A stretch of 64,000 nt of DNA from the NCBI RefSeq assembly GCF_030159055.1, contig NZ_BQXQ01000013.1, forward strand, positions 54,033-118,032, in the 5' to 3' direction. The DNA is from Acidovorax sp. SUPP3334. Lineage in GTDB: Bacteria; Pseudomonadota; Gammaproteobacteria; Burkholderiales; Burkholderiaceae_C. This document shows, piece after piece, positions 24,142 through 33,957 of the stretch. Position numbers and translations under genes: made by a program. Position 1 is the stretch's first letter; each line of letters starts with the position of its first letter. Under the pieces are notes generated by a model. That model was not told where the DNA came from. It saw only the letters and a program-made list of their open reading frames with translations, and did no database searches.

Positions 24142-25452
24142 TTAGCGCTGGCCCAGCGGGCGCACGTCACGGCGTTCGGCGCCCACGAACAACTGGCGGG
24201 GACGACCGATCTTATATTCGGGATCGCCGATCATTTCGTTCAGTTGTGCAATCCAGCCCACGGTGCGAGCCAGCGCGAAGATGCCGGTGAACAGGTTGAC
24301 AGGAATGCCGATGGCGCGCTGCACGATGCCGGAATAGAAGTCCACGTTCGGATAGAGCTTGCGCTGCACGAAGTAGTCGTCTTCCAGGGCGATCTTTTCC
24401 AGCTCTTTGGCCAGGGCGAACAGCGGGTCTTTTTCAAGGCCCAGTTCTGCCAGCACTTCATTGCAGGTTTCCTGCATGAGTTTGGCGCGTGGATCGTAGT
24501 TCTTGTACACGCGGTGACCGAAGCCCATGAGCTTCACACCGGAGTTCTTGTCCTTGACCTGCTTGATGAACTCGCCGATCTTTTCCACGCCGCCCTGGGC
24601 CTGGATGTCATGCAGCATGTTGAGGGCCGCTTCATTGGCGCCACCGTGGGCGGGACCCCAGAGGCAAGCCACGCCAGCAGCGATGGCGGCGAACGGGTTC
24701 GTGCCCGAAGAGCCGCACAGGCGCACCGTGGAGGTGGATGCGTTCTGCTCGTGGTCGGCATGCAGGATGAAGATGCGGTCGAGCGCGCGTTCGAGCACTG
24801 GATTGACCTTGTACTCTTCGCACGGCGTGCCGAACATCATGCGCAGGAAGTTGCCGGCATAGCTCAGGTCGTTCTGCGGATACATGTAGGGCTGGCCCAC
24901 ACCGTACTTGTATGCCATCGACACCAGCGTCGGCATTTTCGCTATCAGGCGGATGGCCGAGATCTCGCGGTGCTGGGGATTGTTGATGTCCGTGCTGTCG
25001 TGATAGAACGCGGACAGCGCACCGACCAGACCCGTCAACACAGCCATCGGGTGGGCATCGCGGCGGAAACCACGCAGGAAAAACTGCATCTGCTCGTTGA
25101 CCATCGTGTGCTTGGTCACGCTGTCGCTGAACTCGGTCTTCTGGGCGGGGTTGGGCAGCTCGCCCTTCAGCAGCAGGTAGCAGGTTTCCAGAAAGTCGCA
25201 TTGCGTGGCCAGCTGTTCGATGGGGTAGCCGCGATACAGCAGTTCGCCCTTGTCGCCATCGATGTAGGTGATCGACGACTGGCACGCTGCGGTGGAAAGG
25301 AAACCGGGGTCATACGTGAACATGCCCGTCTGCGCGTACAGCTTGCGGATATCGACCACGTCGGGGCCGATGCTGCCTTGGTACACGGGGAGTTCCACGC
25401 TGGGGCTGCCGTTGCTGAACGATAGCGTTGCCTTGTTGTCTGCCAGTTTCAT
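24142..25452 (-). CDS. gltA: Citrate synthase GltA
   Basis: Condenses oxaloacetate and acetyl-CoA to citrate. The 436 residues from ATG 25452 (AAGGAAA upstream) match the hexameric type II enzyme. Landmarks are YTYDPGF-like [45 protein letters not shown] (catalytic His), [13 protein letters not shown] (catalytic His) and [15 protein letters not shown] (with Arg), followed by the Asp in [13 protein letters not shown]. It is the last gene of the leftward sdhCDAB-sdhE-gltA operon and is followed by a strong terminator. Confidence 0.97.
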   Translation of the reverse strand: MKLADNKATLSFSNGSPSVELPVYQGSIGPDVVDIRKLYAQTGMFTYDPGFLSTAACQSSITYIDGDKGELLYRGYPIEQLATQCDFLETCYLLLKGELPNPAQKTEFSDSVTKHTMVNEQMQFFLRGFRRDAHPMAVLTGLVGALSAFYHDSTDINNPQHREISAIRLIAKMPTLVSMAYKYGVGQPYMYPQNDLSYAGNFLRMMFGTPCEEYKVNPVLERALDRIFILHADHEQNASTSTVRLCGSSGTNPFAAIAAGVACLWGPAHGGANEAALNMLHDIQAQGGVEKIGEFIKQVKDKNSGVKLMGFGHRVYKNYDPRAKLMQETCNEVLAELGLEKDPLFALAKELEKIALEDDYFVQRKLYPNVDFYSGIVQRAIGIPVNLFTGIFALARTVGWIAQLNEMIGDPEYKIGRPRQLFVGAERRDVRPLGQR

Positions 25453-25471
25453 TTCCAGTTTCCTTCTGTTG

Positions 25472-25771
25472 TTAGCCTGCAAGCGGTGGAGGGGGTGCTG
25501 ACGCTCTGCGGCGCAGCTGTTCAAGCACTTCCTTGACGTCCCCTGTATCGATCTCTCCCGAAGGTTCCTTGCGCAGCAGCAGCAGGTCCAGCAGGTCGTT
25601 GTCGGAGAGGTCCATCAAGGTCGTGAGACCTTGGGCCTGGCGCTGAGTCAGGCGCGAGCCGTACGTGGCAAAGAACTGCTCGATGAACAGATCGTTTTCC
25701 ACCAAACCGCGGCGGCTGCGCCACTTCAGCTTGGCAGCCTCGCGTTCGTCGAGCAAGTCTTCGTCGGCCAT
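25472..25771 (-). CDS. sdhE: FAD assembly factor SdhE
   Basis: A 99-residue protein of the Sdh5/SdhE family that helps attach FAD covalently to SdhA. The characteristic [20 protein letters not shown] (RGxxE motif, here RRGLVENDL) is followed by [25 protein letters not shown]. The ATG at 25771 lies five bases after the sdhB stop, and the gene ends 19 bp before gltA. Its location directly behind sdhB fits its role. Confidence 0.92.
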   Translation of the reverse strand: MADEDLLDEREAAKLKWRSRRGLVENDLFIEQFFATYGSRLTQRQAQGLTTLMDLSDNDLLDLLLLRKEPSGEIDTGDVKEVLEQLRRRASAPPPPLAG

Positions 25772-25776
25772 TGCGA

Positions 25777-26478
25777 TCAGATGGCGCGACGCACCATCAG
25801 TTCCTTGATCTTGCCAATGGCCTTCGTGGGATTGAGTCCCTTGGGGCACACATCCACGCAGTTCATGATGGTGTGGCAGCGGAACAGGCGATAAGGATCT
25901 TCGAGGTTGTCCAGTCGTGCACCGGTCGCTTCGTCGCGGCTGTCCGCAATGAAACGGTACGCCTGCAGCAGCCCTGCGGGGCCCACGAACTTGTCGGGGT
26001 TCCACCAGAAGCTGGGGCAGCTCGTGGAGCAGCTGGCGCACAGAATGCACTCGTAAAGTCCATTGAGCTCATCGCGCTCTTCCGGGCTTTGCAGGCGTTC
26101 TTTCTCAGGCGTGATGCCTTCTGTGATGAGGTACGGCTTGATCGAGTTGTACTGCTTGAAGAACTGCGTCATGTCCACGATCAGGTCGCGGATCACGGGC
26201 AGGCCGGGCAGGGGCTTGAGCACGATGGTGCCCTTGAGCGTGTTCATGTTGGTGAGACATGCCAGGCCGTTCTTGCCGTTGATGTTCATCGCATCGGAAC
26301 CACACACGCCTTCGCGGCATGAGCGACGGAACGAGATGGACGGGTCTTGCGCCTTGAGCTTCACCAGGGCGTCCAGCAGCATGCGCTCATGGCCGTCGAG
26401 TTCGATCTCGACGGTCTGCATGTAGGGCTTGGCGTCCTTGTCCGGATCGTAGCGGTAGATTTGAAAGGTGCGCTTCAT
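25777..26478 (-). CDS. sdhB: Succinate dehydrogenase iron-sulfur subunit SdhB
   Basis: The electron-transfer subunit of complex II, 233 residues. It has three cluster-binding regions: CREGVCGSDAMNINGKNGLAC for the 2Fe-2S cluster (about residues 58-78), CILCASCSTSCP (4Fe-4S) and CHTIMNCVDVCPKG (3Fe-4S and the last ligand of the 4Fe-4S). It is peripheral to the inner membrane, between SdhA and the SdhCD anchor. Gene order sdhC-D-A-B-E is the proteobacterial standard. Confidence 0.97.
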   Translation of the reverse strand: MKRTFQIYRYDPDKDAKPYMQTVEIELDGHERMLLDALVKLKAQDPSISFRRSCREGVCGSDAMNINGKNGLACLTNMNTLKGTIVLKPLPGLPVIRDLIVDMTQFFKQYNSIKPYLITEGITPEKERLQSPEERDELNGLYECILCASCSTSCPSFWWNPDKFVGPAGLLQAYRFIADSRDEATGARLDNLEDPYRLFRCHTIMNCVDVCPKGLNPTKAIGKIKELMVRRAI

Positions 26479-26505
26479 GGTGTTCTTTCTCGTGGGCTTG
26501 TAGGG

Positions 26506-28314
26506 TCAGAACGTACGGACCTTGGGGGGCACGCTGTCGACCGTCAAAGGCTTCAGGTTCACGGGCTTGTAGGTCAGGTTGTTGCCAGCGCTGTGCCACA
26601 AGGTGTGTTTCATCCACTCTTTGTCGTTGCGGCCCAGCGGGAATTCCGCGTGGTCGGCCGGGTGCTCGTAGTCATACACGGTATGGGCGCCGCGGCATTC
26701 CTTGCGGGCTGCAGCGGAGGTCATCGTGGCCTGCGCCACTTCGATGAGGTTGTCCACTTCCAGGGCTTCCATGCGTGCCGTGTTCCAGACCTTGGACTTG
26801 TCCTTGAGCGTGACGGAGCCGACGCGATCGCGGATGGCGTTGATCTTGAGCACGCCTTCGTCCATGCTTTCCTGCGTGCGGAACACGCCGGCATGCTGCT
26901 GCATGGAGGCGCGGATGTCGTTGGCCACGTCCTGCGCGTAGGTCCCTTCGTTGGAATCCTGCAGCTGGTTCAGGCGAGCCAGGGTGCGTTCAGCGCCGTC
27001 GGCCGGCAGGGGCTTGTGCTCGCCGCTGCCCTTGATCATGTCCACGATGTGGCGGCCGGCGGACTTGCCGAACACCAGCAGGTCGAGCAGCGAGTTGGTG
27101 CCCAGGCGGTTGGCGCCATGCACCGATACGCAAGAACATTCGCCCACGGCGTACAGACCGTTCACGACCTGGTTGTGGACGTCGCCGTTCTGGATCACCA
27201 CCTGACCATTGATGTTGGTCGGAATGCCGCCCATCTGATAGTGGATGGTGGGCACCACGGGAATCGGTTCCTTCGTGATGTCGACGTTGGCGAAGTTGAC
27301 GCCGATCTCATACACGGAAGGCAGGCGTTTGTGGATCGTCTCGGCACCGAGGTGGTCGAGCTTGAGCAGCACATAGTCCTTGTTGGGGCCGCAGCCACGG
27401 CCTTCCTTGATTTCCTGATCCATGGAACGGGAAACGAAATCGCGGGGGGCCAGGTCTTTCAGCGTGGGTGCGTAGCGCTCCATGAATCGTTCGCCATTGC
27501 TGTTGAGCAAGATCGCGCCTTCGCCACGGCAGCCTTCCGTCAGCAGCACGCCCGCCCCGGCCACGCCGGTGGGGTGGAACTGCCAGAACTCCATGTCCTG
27601 CAGCGGGATGCCGGCGCGCGCCGCCATGCCCAGGCCGTCGCCGGTGTTGATGAAGGCGTTCGTCGACGCTGCAAAGATGCGGCCAGCGCCGCCGGTGGCC
27701 AGCAGCACGGCCTTGGCCTGCAGTGCATACAGTTCGCCGGTCTCCAGCTCCAGCGCGGTGACGCCGACCACGTCGCCATCGGCGTCGCGAATCAGGTCCA
27801 GTGCCATCCATTCGACGAAGAAGTTGGTCTTCGCCTTGACGTTTTGCTGGTACAGCGTGTGCAACATCGCGTGGCCGGTACGGTCGGCTGCGGCGCATGC
27901 GCGCTGAACCGGCTTTTCGCCGTAATTGGCCGTGTGGCCACCGAAGGGGCGCTGGTAGATGGTGCCGTCGGGGTTGCGGTCGAACGGCATGCCGAAGTGT
28001 TCGAGTTCGTACACGACCTTGGGCGCTTCGCGGCACATGAACTCGATGGCGTCCTGGTCGCCCAACCAGTCGGAGCCCTTGATGGTGTCGTAGAAGTGAT
28101 AGTGCCAGTTGTCCTCGCTCATGTTGCCGAGCGATGCGCTCACGCCGCCCTGCGCCGCAACGGTGTGCGAGCGGGTGGGGAACACTTTGGACAGGGAGGC
28201 CACGTTCAGGCCGGCCCGGGACAGCTCAAGAGCGGCGCGCATGCCGGAGCCGCCGGCACCGATGATGACGACGTCGAACTTGCGCGTGGTGATGTTCGCT
28301 TTGGTGTAGCTCAT
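26506..28314 (-). CDS. sdhA: Succinate dehydrogenase flavoprotein subunit SdhA
   Basis: The catalytic subunit of complex II, oxidising succinate to fumarate. 602 residues from ATG 28314. An upstream ATG gives extra residues that do not resemble the family. Landmarks are the FAD-binding VVIIGAGGSGMRAAL, RSHTVAAQGG with the His that carries covalent FAD, HFYDTIKGSDWLGDQ, a Thr/His/Arg active-site region (FWQFHPTGVAGAGVLLTEGCRGEG), HYQMGGIPTN and the C-terminal ECRGAHTVYDYEHPAD. It is translated just after sdhD. Confidence 0.97.
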   Translation of the reverse strand: MSYTKANITTRKFDVVIIGAGGSGMRAALELSRAGLNVASLSKVFPTRSHTVAAQGGVSASLGNMSEDNWHYHFYDTIKGSDWLGDQDAIEFMCREAPKVVYELEHFGMPFDRNPDGTIYQRPFGGHTANYGEKPVQRACAAADRTGHAMLHTLYQQNVKAKTNFFVEWMALDLIRDADGDVVGVTALELETGELYALQAKAVLLATGGAGRIFAASTNAFINTGDGLGMAARAGIPLQDMEFWQFHPTGVAGAGVLLTEGCRGEGAILLNSNGERFMERYAPTLKDLAPRDFVSRSMDQEIKEGRGCGPNKDYVLLKLDHLGAETIHKRLPSVYEIGVNFANVDITKEPIPVVPTIHYQMGGIPTNINGQVVIQNGDVHNQVVNGLYAVGECSCVSVHGANRLGTNSLLDLLVFGKSAGRHIVDMIKGSGEHKPLPADGAERTLARLNQLQDSNEGTYAQDVANDIRASMQQHAGVFRTQESMDEGVLKINAIRDRVGSVTLKDKSKVWNTARMEALEVDNLIEVAQATMTSAAARKECRGAHTVYDYEHPADHAEFPLGRNDKEWMKHTLWHSAGNNLTYKPVNLKPLTVDSVPPKVRTF

Positions 28315-28342
28315 TGTTGTTGCCTTCAGTCGCGGGAATGGA

Positions 28343-28708
28343 TCAGAGACGCCAGAGGATCTGGATGCCCCAGCCGGCACAGCCGACGAGCCAGAAGATC
28401 GCGACGGCCTGCAAGGCCAGGCGCAGGCCCACGGGCTTCACATAGTCCATCAACACATCGCGCGTGCCGACCCAGACGTGCCAGGCGAGGCCGACGATGA
28501 CGGAGAAGGTGAGAACCTTCATCCATTGCGCCGAAAAGATGGAAGCCCAGCGGTCGTAGCCGATGGGGCCTTTGGTCAGCAGCACTTGCGCCAGCAGGAT
28601 GACGGTGAAGAGCGCCATCAGGGCAGCGGTCACGCGCTGGCTCAGCCAGTCGCGCGTTCCGTAGTGGGCACCGACGACGATGCGCTTGGAGCCGTAATTC
28701 ACGGACAT
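28343..28708 (-). CDS. sdhD: Succinate dehydrogenase membrane anchor SdhD
   Basis: 121 residues with three predicted membrane helices (about residues 25-45, 63-85 and 95-117). It has the family pattern SQRVTAALMALFTVILLAQ near the start and HVWVGTRDVLMDYVKP, with the haem-ligand-region His and the Asp-Tyr that lines the quinone site. With SdhC it anchors complex II and binds haem b and ubiquinone. 44 bp separate it from sdhC. Confidence 0.92.
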   Translation of the reverse strand: MSVNYGSKRIVVGAHYGTRDWLSQRVTAALMALFTVILLAQVLLTKGPIGYDRWASIFSAQWMKVLTFSVIVGLAWHVWVGTRDVLMDYVKPVGLRLALQAVAIFWLVGCAGWGIQILWRL

Positions 28709-28752
28709 AGGAAATCCTTTTTTTGTGGGGTTCGTGGGAGTGTCGGTGTGGC

Positions 28753-29187
28753 TCAGTACAGGCCGAACAGCTTGGCGCCCAGCACGAGAGTGAGTGCGAT
28801 GCTGATGACCAGCGTGGCCGTGGCGGACTTCGCGCCGAAGTTCTTGTTCACGGCGTCATGGCTGATGTCCATCCAGAGGTGGCGCAGACCGGCGATGAAG
28901 TGGTGCAGGTAGGCCCAGATGAGGGCCAGCACGACGAGTTTGAGAAACCATCCTGGCACGAAGCCAAGGCCGACCACGAAGGCCGCCTTGAATCTGCCGA
29001 ACGAGATTTCCGAAGACACCGAGGTGTCGAACATCCACAGGATGAAGGGGAGCAACACCAGCATGATCACACCGCTGACGCGGTGCAGGATCGACACCCA
29101 TCCCGCCGCAGGAAGGCGGTAGGTGGGCAGGTCCGTGAGGGCATTGATGTTGCGGAATTCAGGCCGCTTTTTGGCGATCTCGGTCAT
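28753..29187 (-). CDS. sdhC: Succinate dehydrogenase cytochrome b556 subunit SdhC
   Basis: 144 residues with three membrane helices. The N-terminal RPEFRNINALTDLPTYRLP and the first helix SILHRVSGVIMLVLLPFIL (with the quinone-site Ser and Arg of SxxHRxSG) are typical, and HHFIAGLRHLWMD carries the haem-ligand His. It is the first gene of the operon, so the promoter must lie in the 135 bp between it and the gntR gene. No clear operator was seen there. Confidence 0.93.
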   Translation of the reverse strand: MTEIAKKRPEFRNINALTDLPTYRLPAAGWVSILHRVSGVIMLVLLPFILWMFDTSVSSEISFGRFKAAFVVGLGFVPGWFLKLVVLALIWAYLHHFIAGLRHLWMDISHDAVNKNFGAKSATATLVISIALTLVLGAKLFGLY

Positions 29188-29322
29188 GGCGGTGCTTTCG
29201 TGGATGTAACTGCTTTGTTATTTCGCGCGAACGAAACAACCCAAAATTCTATTGCAATGCAACAACCGCAGTATTTCGGTACGGCGTAATTTCGCCCGGC
29301 GGTATCCGCGCCTACCCGCGGT

Positions 29323-30114
29323 TCAGCTCAGCTCGTTGTGATAGTGGTGCGTATCGGTGCGGTAGAGACCCTTGCGTAACTCCATCGGAACTTCGTTGTA
29401 GGTATAGGCAATGCGCTCAACGCTGAGCAAGGGCGTGCCGGGCGCCACCTGCAGCAGCCGGGCCTGTTCTTCGTCGGGCTGCACGGCACGCAGCTTCTCA
29501 TCGGCCCGCACCATTCTCACGCCGAAATCGATTTCGAACATGGCGTAGGTGGGGCCCTGGTAGCTGGACATCTGTTCGGCGGTGAGCCCCTTGAAGGCCT
29601 GTCCAGGCAACCAGATTTCCTCCAGGATGGTGGGCACGTCGCCGAACGACAGGATACGCTTGGCATGCACGACGGCGTCACCGCCCCGAAGTGCCAGGGC
29701 CCGCGCGATCTCGGCGCTTGCGCGGATGCGGCGGCAGTCGATGATGTGGCGCTGCGCTGGCCCCTCGACGCTGGCATCGCCCGAATCGGGCATGAGCTTC
29801 AAGAACCGGTATTGGACGTGCCGTTCGGCGTGGGTCGCCACGAAAGTGCCTTTGCCTTGGCGGCGAACGACGAGGTTTTCCGCAGCCAGTTCGTCGATGG
29901 CCTTGCGCACGGTGCCCTGGCTGACGCGAAAACGTGCGGCCAGCTCCATCTCGCTGGGGATGGATTCACCCGGTTTCCACTCGCCATGCTGCAGGCTGTG
30001 CAGGATGAGTCCCTTGATTTGCTGGTACAGGGGACTGAATGCCGGCGTGGGCGCACCAATGCTCCCTGCAGCGGCTGCAGGGTTGTCGGAGGCGGCAACC
30101 GGGGAGGTAGACAT
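29323..30114 (-). CDS. GntR/HutC-family transcriptional regulator of the TCA block
   Basis: 263 residues from ATG 30114. An N-terminal winged helix (FSPLYQQIKGLILHSL, GESIPSEMELAARFRVSQGT, VRRQGKGTFVATH) is followed by a C-terminal UTRA ligand domain (HAKRILSFGDVPTILEEIWL, LLSVERIAYTYNEVPMELRK). It is located between the sdh operon and mdh, divergent from the latter, with a 12-bp palindrome in the shared region, so it probably controls mdh and its own gene and perhaps sdh. The ligand is likely a TCA intermediate, but this is inference. Confidence 0.88.
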   Translation of the reverse strand: MSTSPVAASDNPAAAAGSIGAPTPAFSPLYQQIKGLILHSLQHGEWKPGESIPSEMELAARFRVSQGTVRKAIDELAAENLVVRRQGKGTFVATHAERHVQYRFLKLMPDSGDASVEGPAQRHIIDCRRIRASAEIARALALRGGDAVVHAKRILSFGDVPTILEEIWLPGQAFKGLTAEQMSSYQGPTYAMFEIDFGVRMVRADEKLRAVQPDEEQARLLQVAPGTPLLSVERIAYTYNEVPMELRKGLYRTDTHHYHNELS

Positions 30115-30183
30115 GGGCTTATCGAGAGGCGGCAGGCGCGAAGCATCCGGGAAGGTTTCGTGCACTGGCGATGCAGGATGATA

Positions 30184-30203
30184 TCTTATATAAGACATAA
30201 GAC
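30184..30203. promoter_or_regulatory. Probable GntR operator upstream of mdh
   Basis: TCTTATATAAGA (30184-30195) is a perfect 12-bp palindrome, followed by CATAAGAC, which repeats one half-site (ATAAGA) 10 bp on. It ends three bases before the mdh -35 box, as expected for a repressor or activator site of the divergent GntR protein. Confidence 0.7.
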
Positions 30204-30206
30204 AAA

Positions 30207-30236
30207 TTGACCGGCCTCGGATTTCAGCAGTACACT
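30207..30236 (+). promoter_or_regulatory. Probable sigma-70 promoter of mdh
   Basis: TTGACC at 30207-30212 and TACACT at 30231-30236 with an 18-base spacer, 95 bp before the mdh start. Confidence 0.65.
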
Positions 30237-30331
30237 CGGGAGCTGTTCTGCAGGGCACGGGCTGCTTGGTTTGACTGGCGCTGGTGCATTGACTGCACCG
30301 ACACCCGTTTTTCCACTTTCTGGAGTTTTTC

Positions 30332-31318
30332 ATGAGCAAGAAGCCCGTCCGTGTTGCTGTTACCGGCGCCGCTGGTCAAATCGGTTACGCCCTGCTGTTC
30401 CGTATTGCCTCCGGCGAAATGCTGGGCAAGGACCAGCCCGTCATCCTGCAATTGCTCGAAGTGCCTGTCGAAGGCCCGCAAAAGGCGCTCAAGGGCGTGA
30501 TGATGGAACTCGACGACTGCGCCTTCCCGCTGCTGGTCGGCATGGAAGCCCACAGCGATCCGATGACGGCTTTCAAGGATGCGGACTACGCCCTGCTGGT
30601 CGGCTCGCGCCCCCGTGGCCCCGGCATGGAACGTGCCGAGCTGCTGGCCGTCAACGGCGCCATCTTCACGGCCCAGGGCAAGGCACTGAACGCCGTGGCC
30701 AGCCGCAACGTGAAGGTGCTGGTCGTCGGTAACCCCGCCAACACCAACGCTTACATCGCCATGAAGAGCGCGCCCGACCTGCCGCGCAAGAACTTCACCG
30801 CCATGCTGCGCCTGGACCACAACCGTGCTGCCAGCCAGATCGCCGCCAAGACCGGCAAGGCCGTGGCCGACATCGAAAAGCTGGCCGTGTGGGGCAACCA
30901 CTCGCCCACGATGTACGCCGACTACCGCTTCGCCACCATCAACGGCGAAAGCGTCGCCAAGATGATCAACGACCAGGAATGGAACGCCGACACGTTCCTG
31001 CCCACGGTGGGCAAGCGCGGCGCCGCCATCATCGAAGCGCGCGGCTCTTCCTCGGCGGCTTCGGCCGCCAACGCCGCCATCGACCACATGCGCGACTGGA
31101 CCCTGGGCACCAACGGCAAGTGGGTCACCATGGGCGTTCCTTCGGATGGCCAATACGGCATTCCCAAGGATGTGATGTTCGGCTTTCCCGTCACCTGCGA
31201 AAACGGCGAGTACAAGGTCGTCGAAGGCCTGGAGATCGACGCATTCAGCCAGGAACGCATCGACAAGACGCTGGCCGAGTTGCAAGGCGAGCAAGACGGC
31301 GTGAAGCACCTGCTGTAA
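30332..31318 (+). CDS. mdh: Malate dehydrogenase
   Basis: Interconverts malate and oxaloacetate with NAD(H). 328 residues of the cytosolic-type (LDH-like fold) enzyme: [20 protein letters not shown] (nucleotide binding), [27 protein letters not shown] (substrate Arg loop), [23 protein letters not shown] (Asp and Arg) and [12 protein letters not shown] with the catalytic His. It is divergent from the gntR gene, with the palindromic operator between. The downstream genes tam and citE-like probably share its transcript, since no terminator is visible. Confidence 0.97.
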   Translation: MSKKPVRVAVTGAAGQIGYALLFRIASGEMLGKDQPVILQLLEVPVEGPQKALKGVMMELDDCAFPLLVGMEAHSDPMTAFKDADYALLVGSRPRGPGMERAELLAVNGAIFTAQGKALNAVASRNVKVLVVGNPANTNAYIAMKSAPDLPRKNFTAMLRLDHNRAASQIAAKTGKAVADIEKLAVWGNHSPTMYADYRFATINGESVAKMINDQEWNADTFLPTVGKRGAAIIEARGSSSAASAANAAIDHMRDWTLGTNGKWVTMGVPSDGQYGIPKDVMFGFPVTCENGEYKVVEGLEIDAFSQERIDKTLAELQGEQDGVKHLL

Positions 31319-31344
31319 TTTTTTCCTCTCTCGTTTCGTTCTCC

Positions 31345-32121
31345 ATGCTCGACTGGAATCCCGCGCTTTATCGCCGCTACGAGGACGAGCGCACGCGTCC
31401 GGCCCACGAACTGCTCGCGCGGGTGCCCCATCCCGCACCGGTCCACGTGGTGGACCTGGGCTGCGGGCCCGGCAATTCCACCGAGCTGCTGGTGCGGCGC
31501 TTCCCCGAGGCGCGAGTCACCGGCATCGACAACTCCGAAGCCATGCTGGTCAGCGCGCGGGAGCGCCTGCCCGGTGTGGACTTCGTGCTGGGCGATATCG
31601 CCCGCTGGGTGCCCGACGTTGCGCCCGACCTGATTTACGCCAATGCCTCCCTGCAATGGGTGGCAGAGCATGAAACGCTCATTCCGCGTCTGTTCGACAG
31701 CCTCGCCCCGGGTGGCGTGCTGGCGATCCAGATGCCTGATAACCGCCAGGAACCCACGCACCGCCTGATGCGTGAGGTGGCCGCCGAGGCGCCGTGGCGC
31801 GAGCCCATCGGGGACGCCGATGCGTTGCGCACCGAGCTTTTCGGCATTGGCCGCTATTACGACTTGCTGGCGCCGCGCGCCGAACGCATGGACGCATGGC
31901 ACACCGTGTACCAGCACGTGATGGAGTCGCCTGCCGCCATCGTCGAATGGGTGCGTGCCACGGGCCTCAATCCTTTCATCGATCCGCTGTCCGACCCGCT
32001 GCGCGAAAGCTTCCTGGCCGAATACCAACGCCGCGTCGATGCGGCGTATGCCGTGCGCAGCGATGGCCGCCGGTTGCTGGCGTTCCCGCGCATGTTCATC
32101 GTGGCGCAGCGCCCGTCATGA
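31345..32121 (+). CDS. tam: Trans-aconitate 2-methyltransferase
   Basis: A SAM-dependent methyltransferase that esterifies trans-aconitate, a side product and inhibitor of aconitase. 258 residues with the family start [22 protein letters not shown] motif [26 protein letters not shown] and [20 protein letters not shown]. Its position between mdh and acnB, 27 bp after mdh, makes metabolic sense as protection of the TCA cycle. It overlaps the next gene by four bases (ATGA). Confidence 0.92.
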   Translation: MLDWNPALYRRYEDERTRPAHELLARVPHPAPVHVVDLGCGPGNSTELLVRRFPEARVTGIDNSEAMLVSARERLPGVDFVLGDIARWVPDVAPDLIYANASLQWVAEHETLIPRLFDSLAPGGVLAIQMPDNRQEPTHRLMREVAAEAPWREPIGDADALRTELFGIGRYYDLLAPRAERMDAWHTVYQHVMESPAAIVEWVRATGLNPFIDPLSDPLRESFLAEYQRRVDAAYAVRSDGRRLLAFPRMFIVAQRPS

Positions 32122-33128
32122 CCGCAGCCGGCGCCCACCCCGCCACGGTGCTCATGGGTGCCCAGGCCAGCCCCGTGCGCTTGCCGGTCTGCGACCACTA
32201 CAGCGGCGTGGCAGCGCGCATGCGCAAGAGCCTGGAGCTTCAGGCCGCCATGGCGGCCGAGTTCGGCCACTGCGTGTTCGATGTGACGCTCGACTGCGAA
32301 GACGGCGCTCCCGTCGGACAGGAGCGCGAGCACGCCAGTTTGGTGGCCGACCTGGCTCGCACCGCGCAGCCCGGCGCCCGGGTCGCGGCCCGCGTGCATG
32401 CCGTGGATCACCCGGCATTCGCCGAGGACATGGCCACGATTGCCGGCGAAGCTGCCGCCCACCTTTGCCACATCATGGTGCCGAAGGTCGAGTCGGTGGA
32501 AGACGTGCTCCGTGCCGAAAGGGCGTTGCTGGCCGCGTCGGCCGGGCAGGTGCCTTTGCATGTGCTGATCGAGTCGCCCCAAGCCGTGCACCACGCCTTC
32601 GAGATCGCCGCGCATCCGCGCGTGCAGTCGATCAGCTTCGGCCTGATGGATTTCGTGTCCGCGCACGGTGGCGCGATTCCTGCCCAGGCCATGGGCTCGC
32701 AGGGACAGTTCGAGCACCCGCTGGTCGTGCGCGCCAAGCTCGAAATCGCTGCGGCCTGCCACGCCCACGGCAAGGTGCCCTCGCATTGCGTGGTGACCGA
32801 ATTCAACGATGCCGATGCCCTGCGCGCTGCAGCCGGCCGCGCCGCGCGCCAGTTCGGCTACACGCGCATGTGGAGCATCCATCCCGCGCAGATCCGTCCC
32901 ATCCTGGAGGCGTTCGCGCCAGCGCAGGAAGAGATCGCGCAGGCTGCCCAGCTTCTTTCCACCGCCGCGCACGCCGACTGGGCTCCCGTCAGCGTGGATG
33001 GCGTATTGCACGACCGCGCCAGCTACCGCTATTTCTGGCAGGTGCTGGAGCGTGCGCACCAGACCGGCCGCGTGCTGCCCACCGAGGCACTGGCGTGGTT
33101 TGCATCGCCGGCCGCAGGCCCTGCCTGA
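32118..33128 (+). CDS. CitE-like HpcH/HpaI aldolase family lyase
   Basis: 336 residues of the citrate lyase beta/malyl-CoA lyase family. Landmarks are VCDHYSGVAARMRKSLELQA, FDVTLDCEDGAP (magnesium-binding Glu/Asp), ARVHAVDH, HIMVPKVESVEDV, LIESPQAVHHAFEIAAHP and FGYTRMWSIHPAQIRPI at the C-terminus. Such enzymes cleave or form malyl-CoA, citramalyl-CoA or related compounds, and the exact substrate is not clear. Translationally coupled to tam. No citrate lyase alpha or gamma subunit genes are nearby, so classic citrate lyase is unlikely. Confidence 0.85.
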   Translation: MTAAGAHPATVLMGAQASPVRLPVCDHYSGVAARMRKSLELQAAMAAEFGHCVFDVTLDCEDGAPVGQEREHASLVADLARTAQPGARVAARVHAVDHPAFAEDMATIAGEAAAHLCHIMVPKVESVEDVLRAERALLAASAGQVPLHVLIESPQAVHHAFEIAAHPRVQSISFGLMDFVSAHGGAIPAQAMGSQGQFEHPLVVRAKLEIAAACHAHGKVPSHCVVTEFNDADALRAAAGRAARQFGYTRMWSIHPAQIRPILEAFAPAQEEIAQAAQLLSTAAHADWAPVSVDGVLHDRASYRYFWQVLERAHQTGRVLPTEALAWFASPAAGPA

Positions 33129-33185
33129 GCCGTCTCGACCGACAACGTTTCCCCACCCCTACATCTCCTTTTCGTCGGAGTTCCC

Positions 33186-33869
33186 ATGAAAACCTTCATC
33201 GCTTCTGCATTGATGCTGCTGGCCCCTGCGCTCGTGATGGCGCAAGACGCCGCTCCCGCCAAACCCGCACCGGCCAAGACCCCTGCGAAAGCTGCACCTG
33301 CCAAGGCCGCGCCTGCCAAGGCAAAAGAAAAGTCCACGGAAGCCAAGCCTGCGGCCAAGAGCGCAGCGAAGCCTGCCGCCACGTCCAAGAAGGCCTCCAG
33401 CAGCCGCACCCAGCTGAAGAGCGCGACCAATCAGGTCGCCACGGGCATCATCGCCGCCGAGGCCGCGTTGACCCCGCAAGAACTGGCGATTGCCGAGCGC
33501 GTGCACACCGGCCACATTCCTTGCGAACTCGGTGCGTCCGTGCACATCGAAGCCGACGCCAAGTCGCCTGGCCACTTCCGCATCGACGGCAAGGGCTTCA
33601 ATTACTACATGTCGCCGATCGCGACGAGCACGGGTGCGGTGCGCCTGGAAGACCAGAAGGCCGGCGCCGTCTGGATCCAGATCGCCAACAAGTCGATGCT
33701 GATGAACCAGAAGCTCGGCCAGCGCCTGGCCGACGAGTGCATGAGCCCGCAGCAAGTGGCCGTGACCGAATCGATCAAGAAGAACCCGCAGCCGAGCCTG
33801 CTGGAGGCGCTGCCCGCGACCGCTCCTGCAACGGCCTCTGCCCCGGCCGCGCCAGCGCCGGCCCAGTGA
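33186..33869 (+). CDS. Secreted Ala/Lys/Pro-rich protein of unknown function
   Basis: 227 residues with a signal peptide ([20 protein letters not shown]) and a repetitive linker of PAKA/AAPAKA units to about residue 70. A globular part from about residue 85 to 195 follows ([40 protein letters not shown], two Cys about 85 residues apart) and then a Pro/Ala tail. The linker resembles histone H1-like basic tails, but the leader points to the periplasm. Its place between the lyase and acnB suggests cotranscription. I do not recognise the family. Confidence 0.7.
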   Translation: MKTFIASALMLLAPALVMAQDAAPAKPAPAKTPAKAAPAKAAPAKAKEKSTEAKPAAKSAAKPAATSKKASSSRTQLKSATNQVATGIIAAEAALTPQELAIAERVHTGHIPCELGASVHIEADAKSPGHFRIDGKGFNYYMSPIATSTGAVRLEDQKAGAVWIQIANKSMLMNQKLGQRLADECMSPQQVAVTESIKKNPQPSLLEALPATAPATASAPAAPAPAQ

Positions 33870-33957
33870 TCGCAGAGGCCCCGGGTGCGTGCCGCACCCG
33901 GGCCTGCACGGCGTGCACCGCCGACCATCACCCACTAGAAACCCACCGGAGAAAAAC

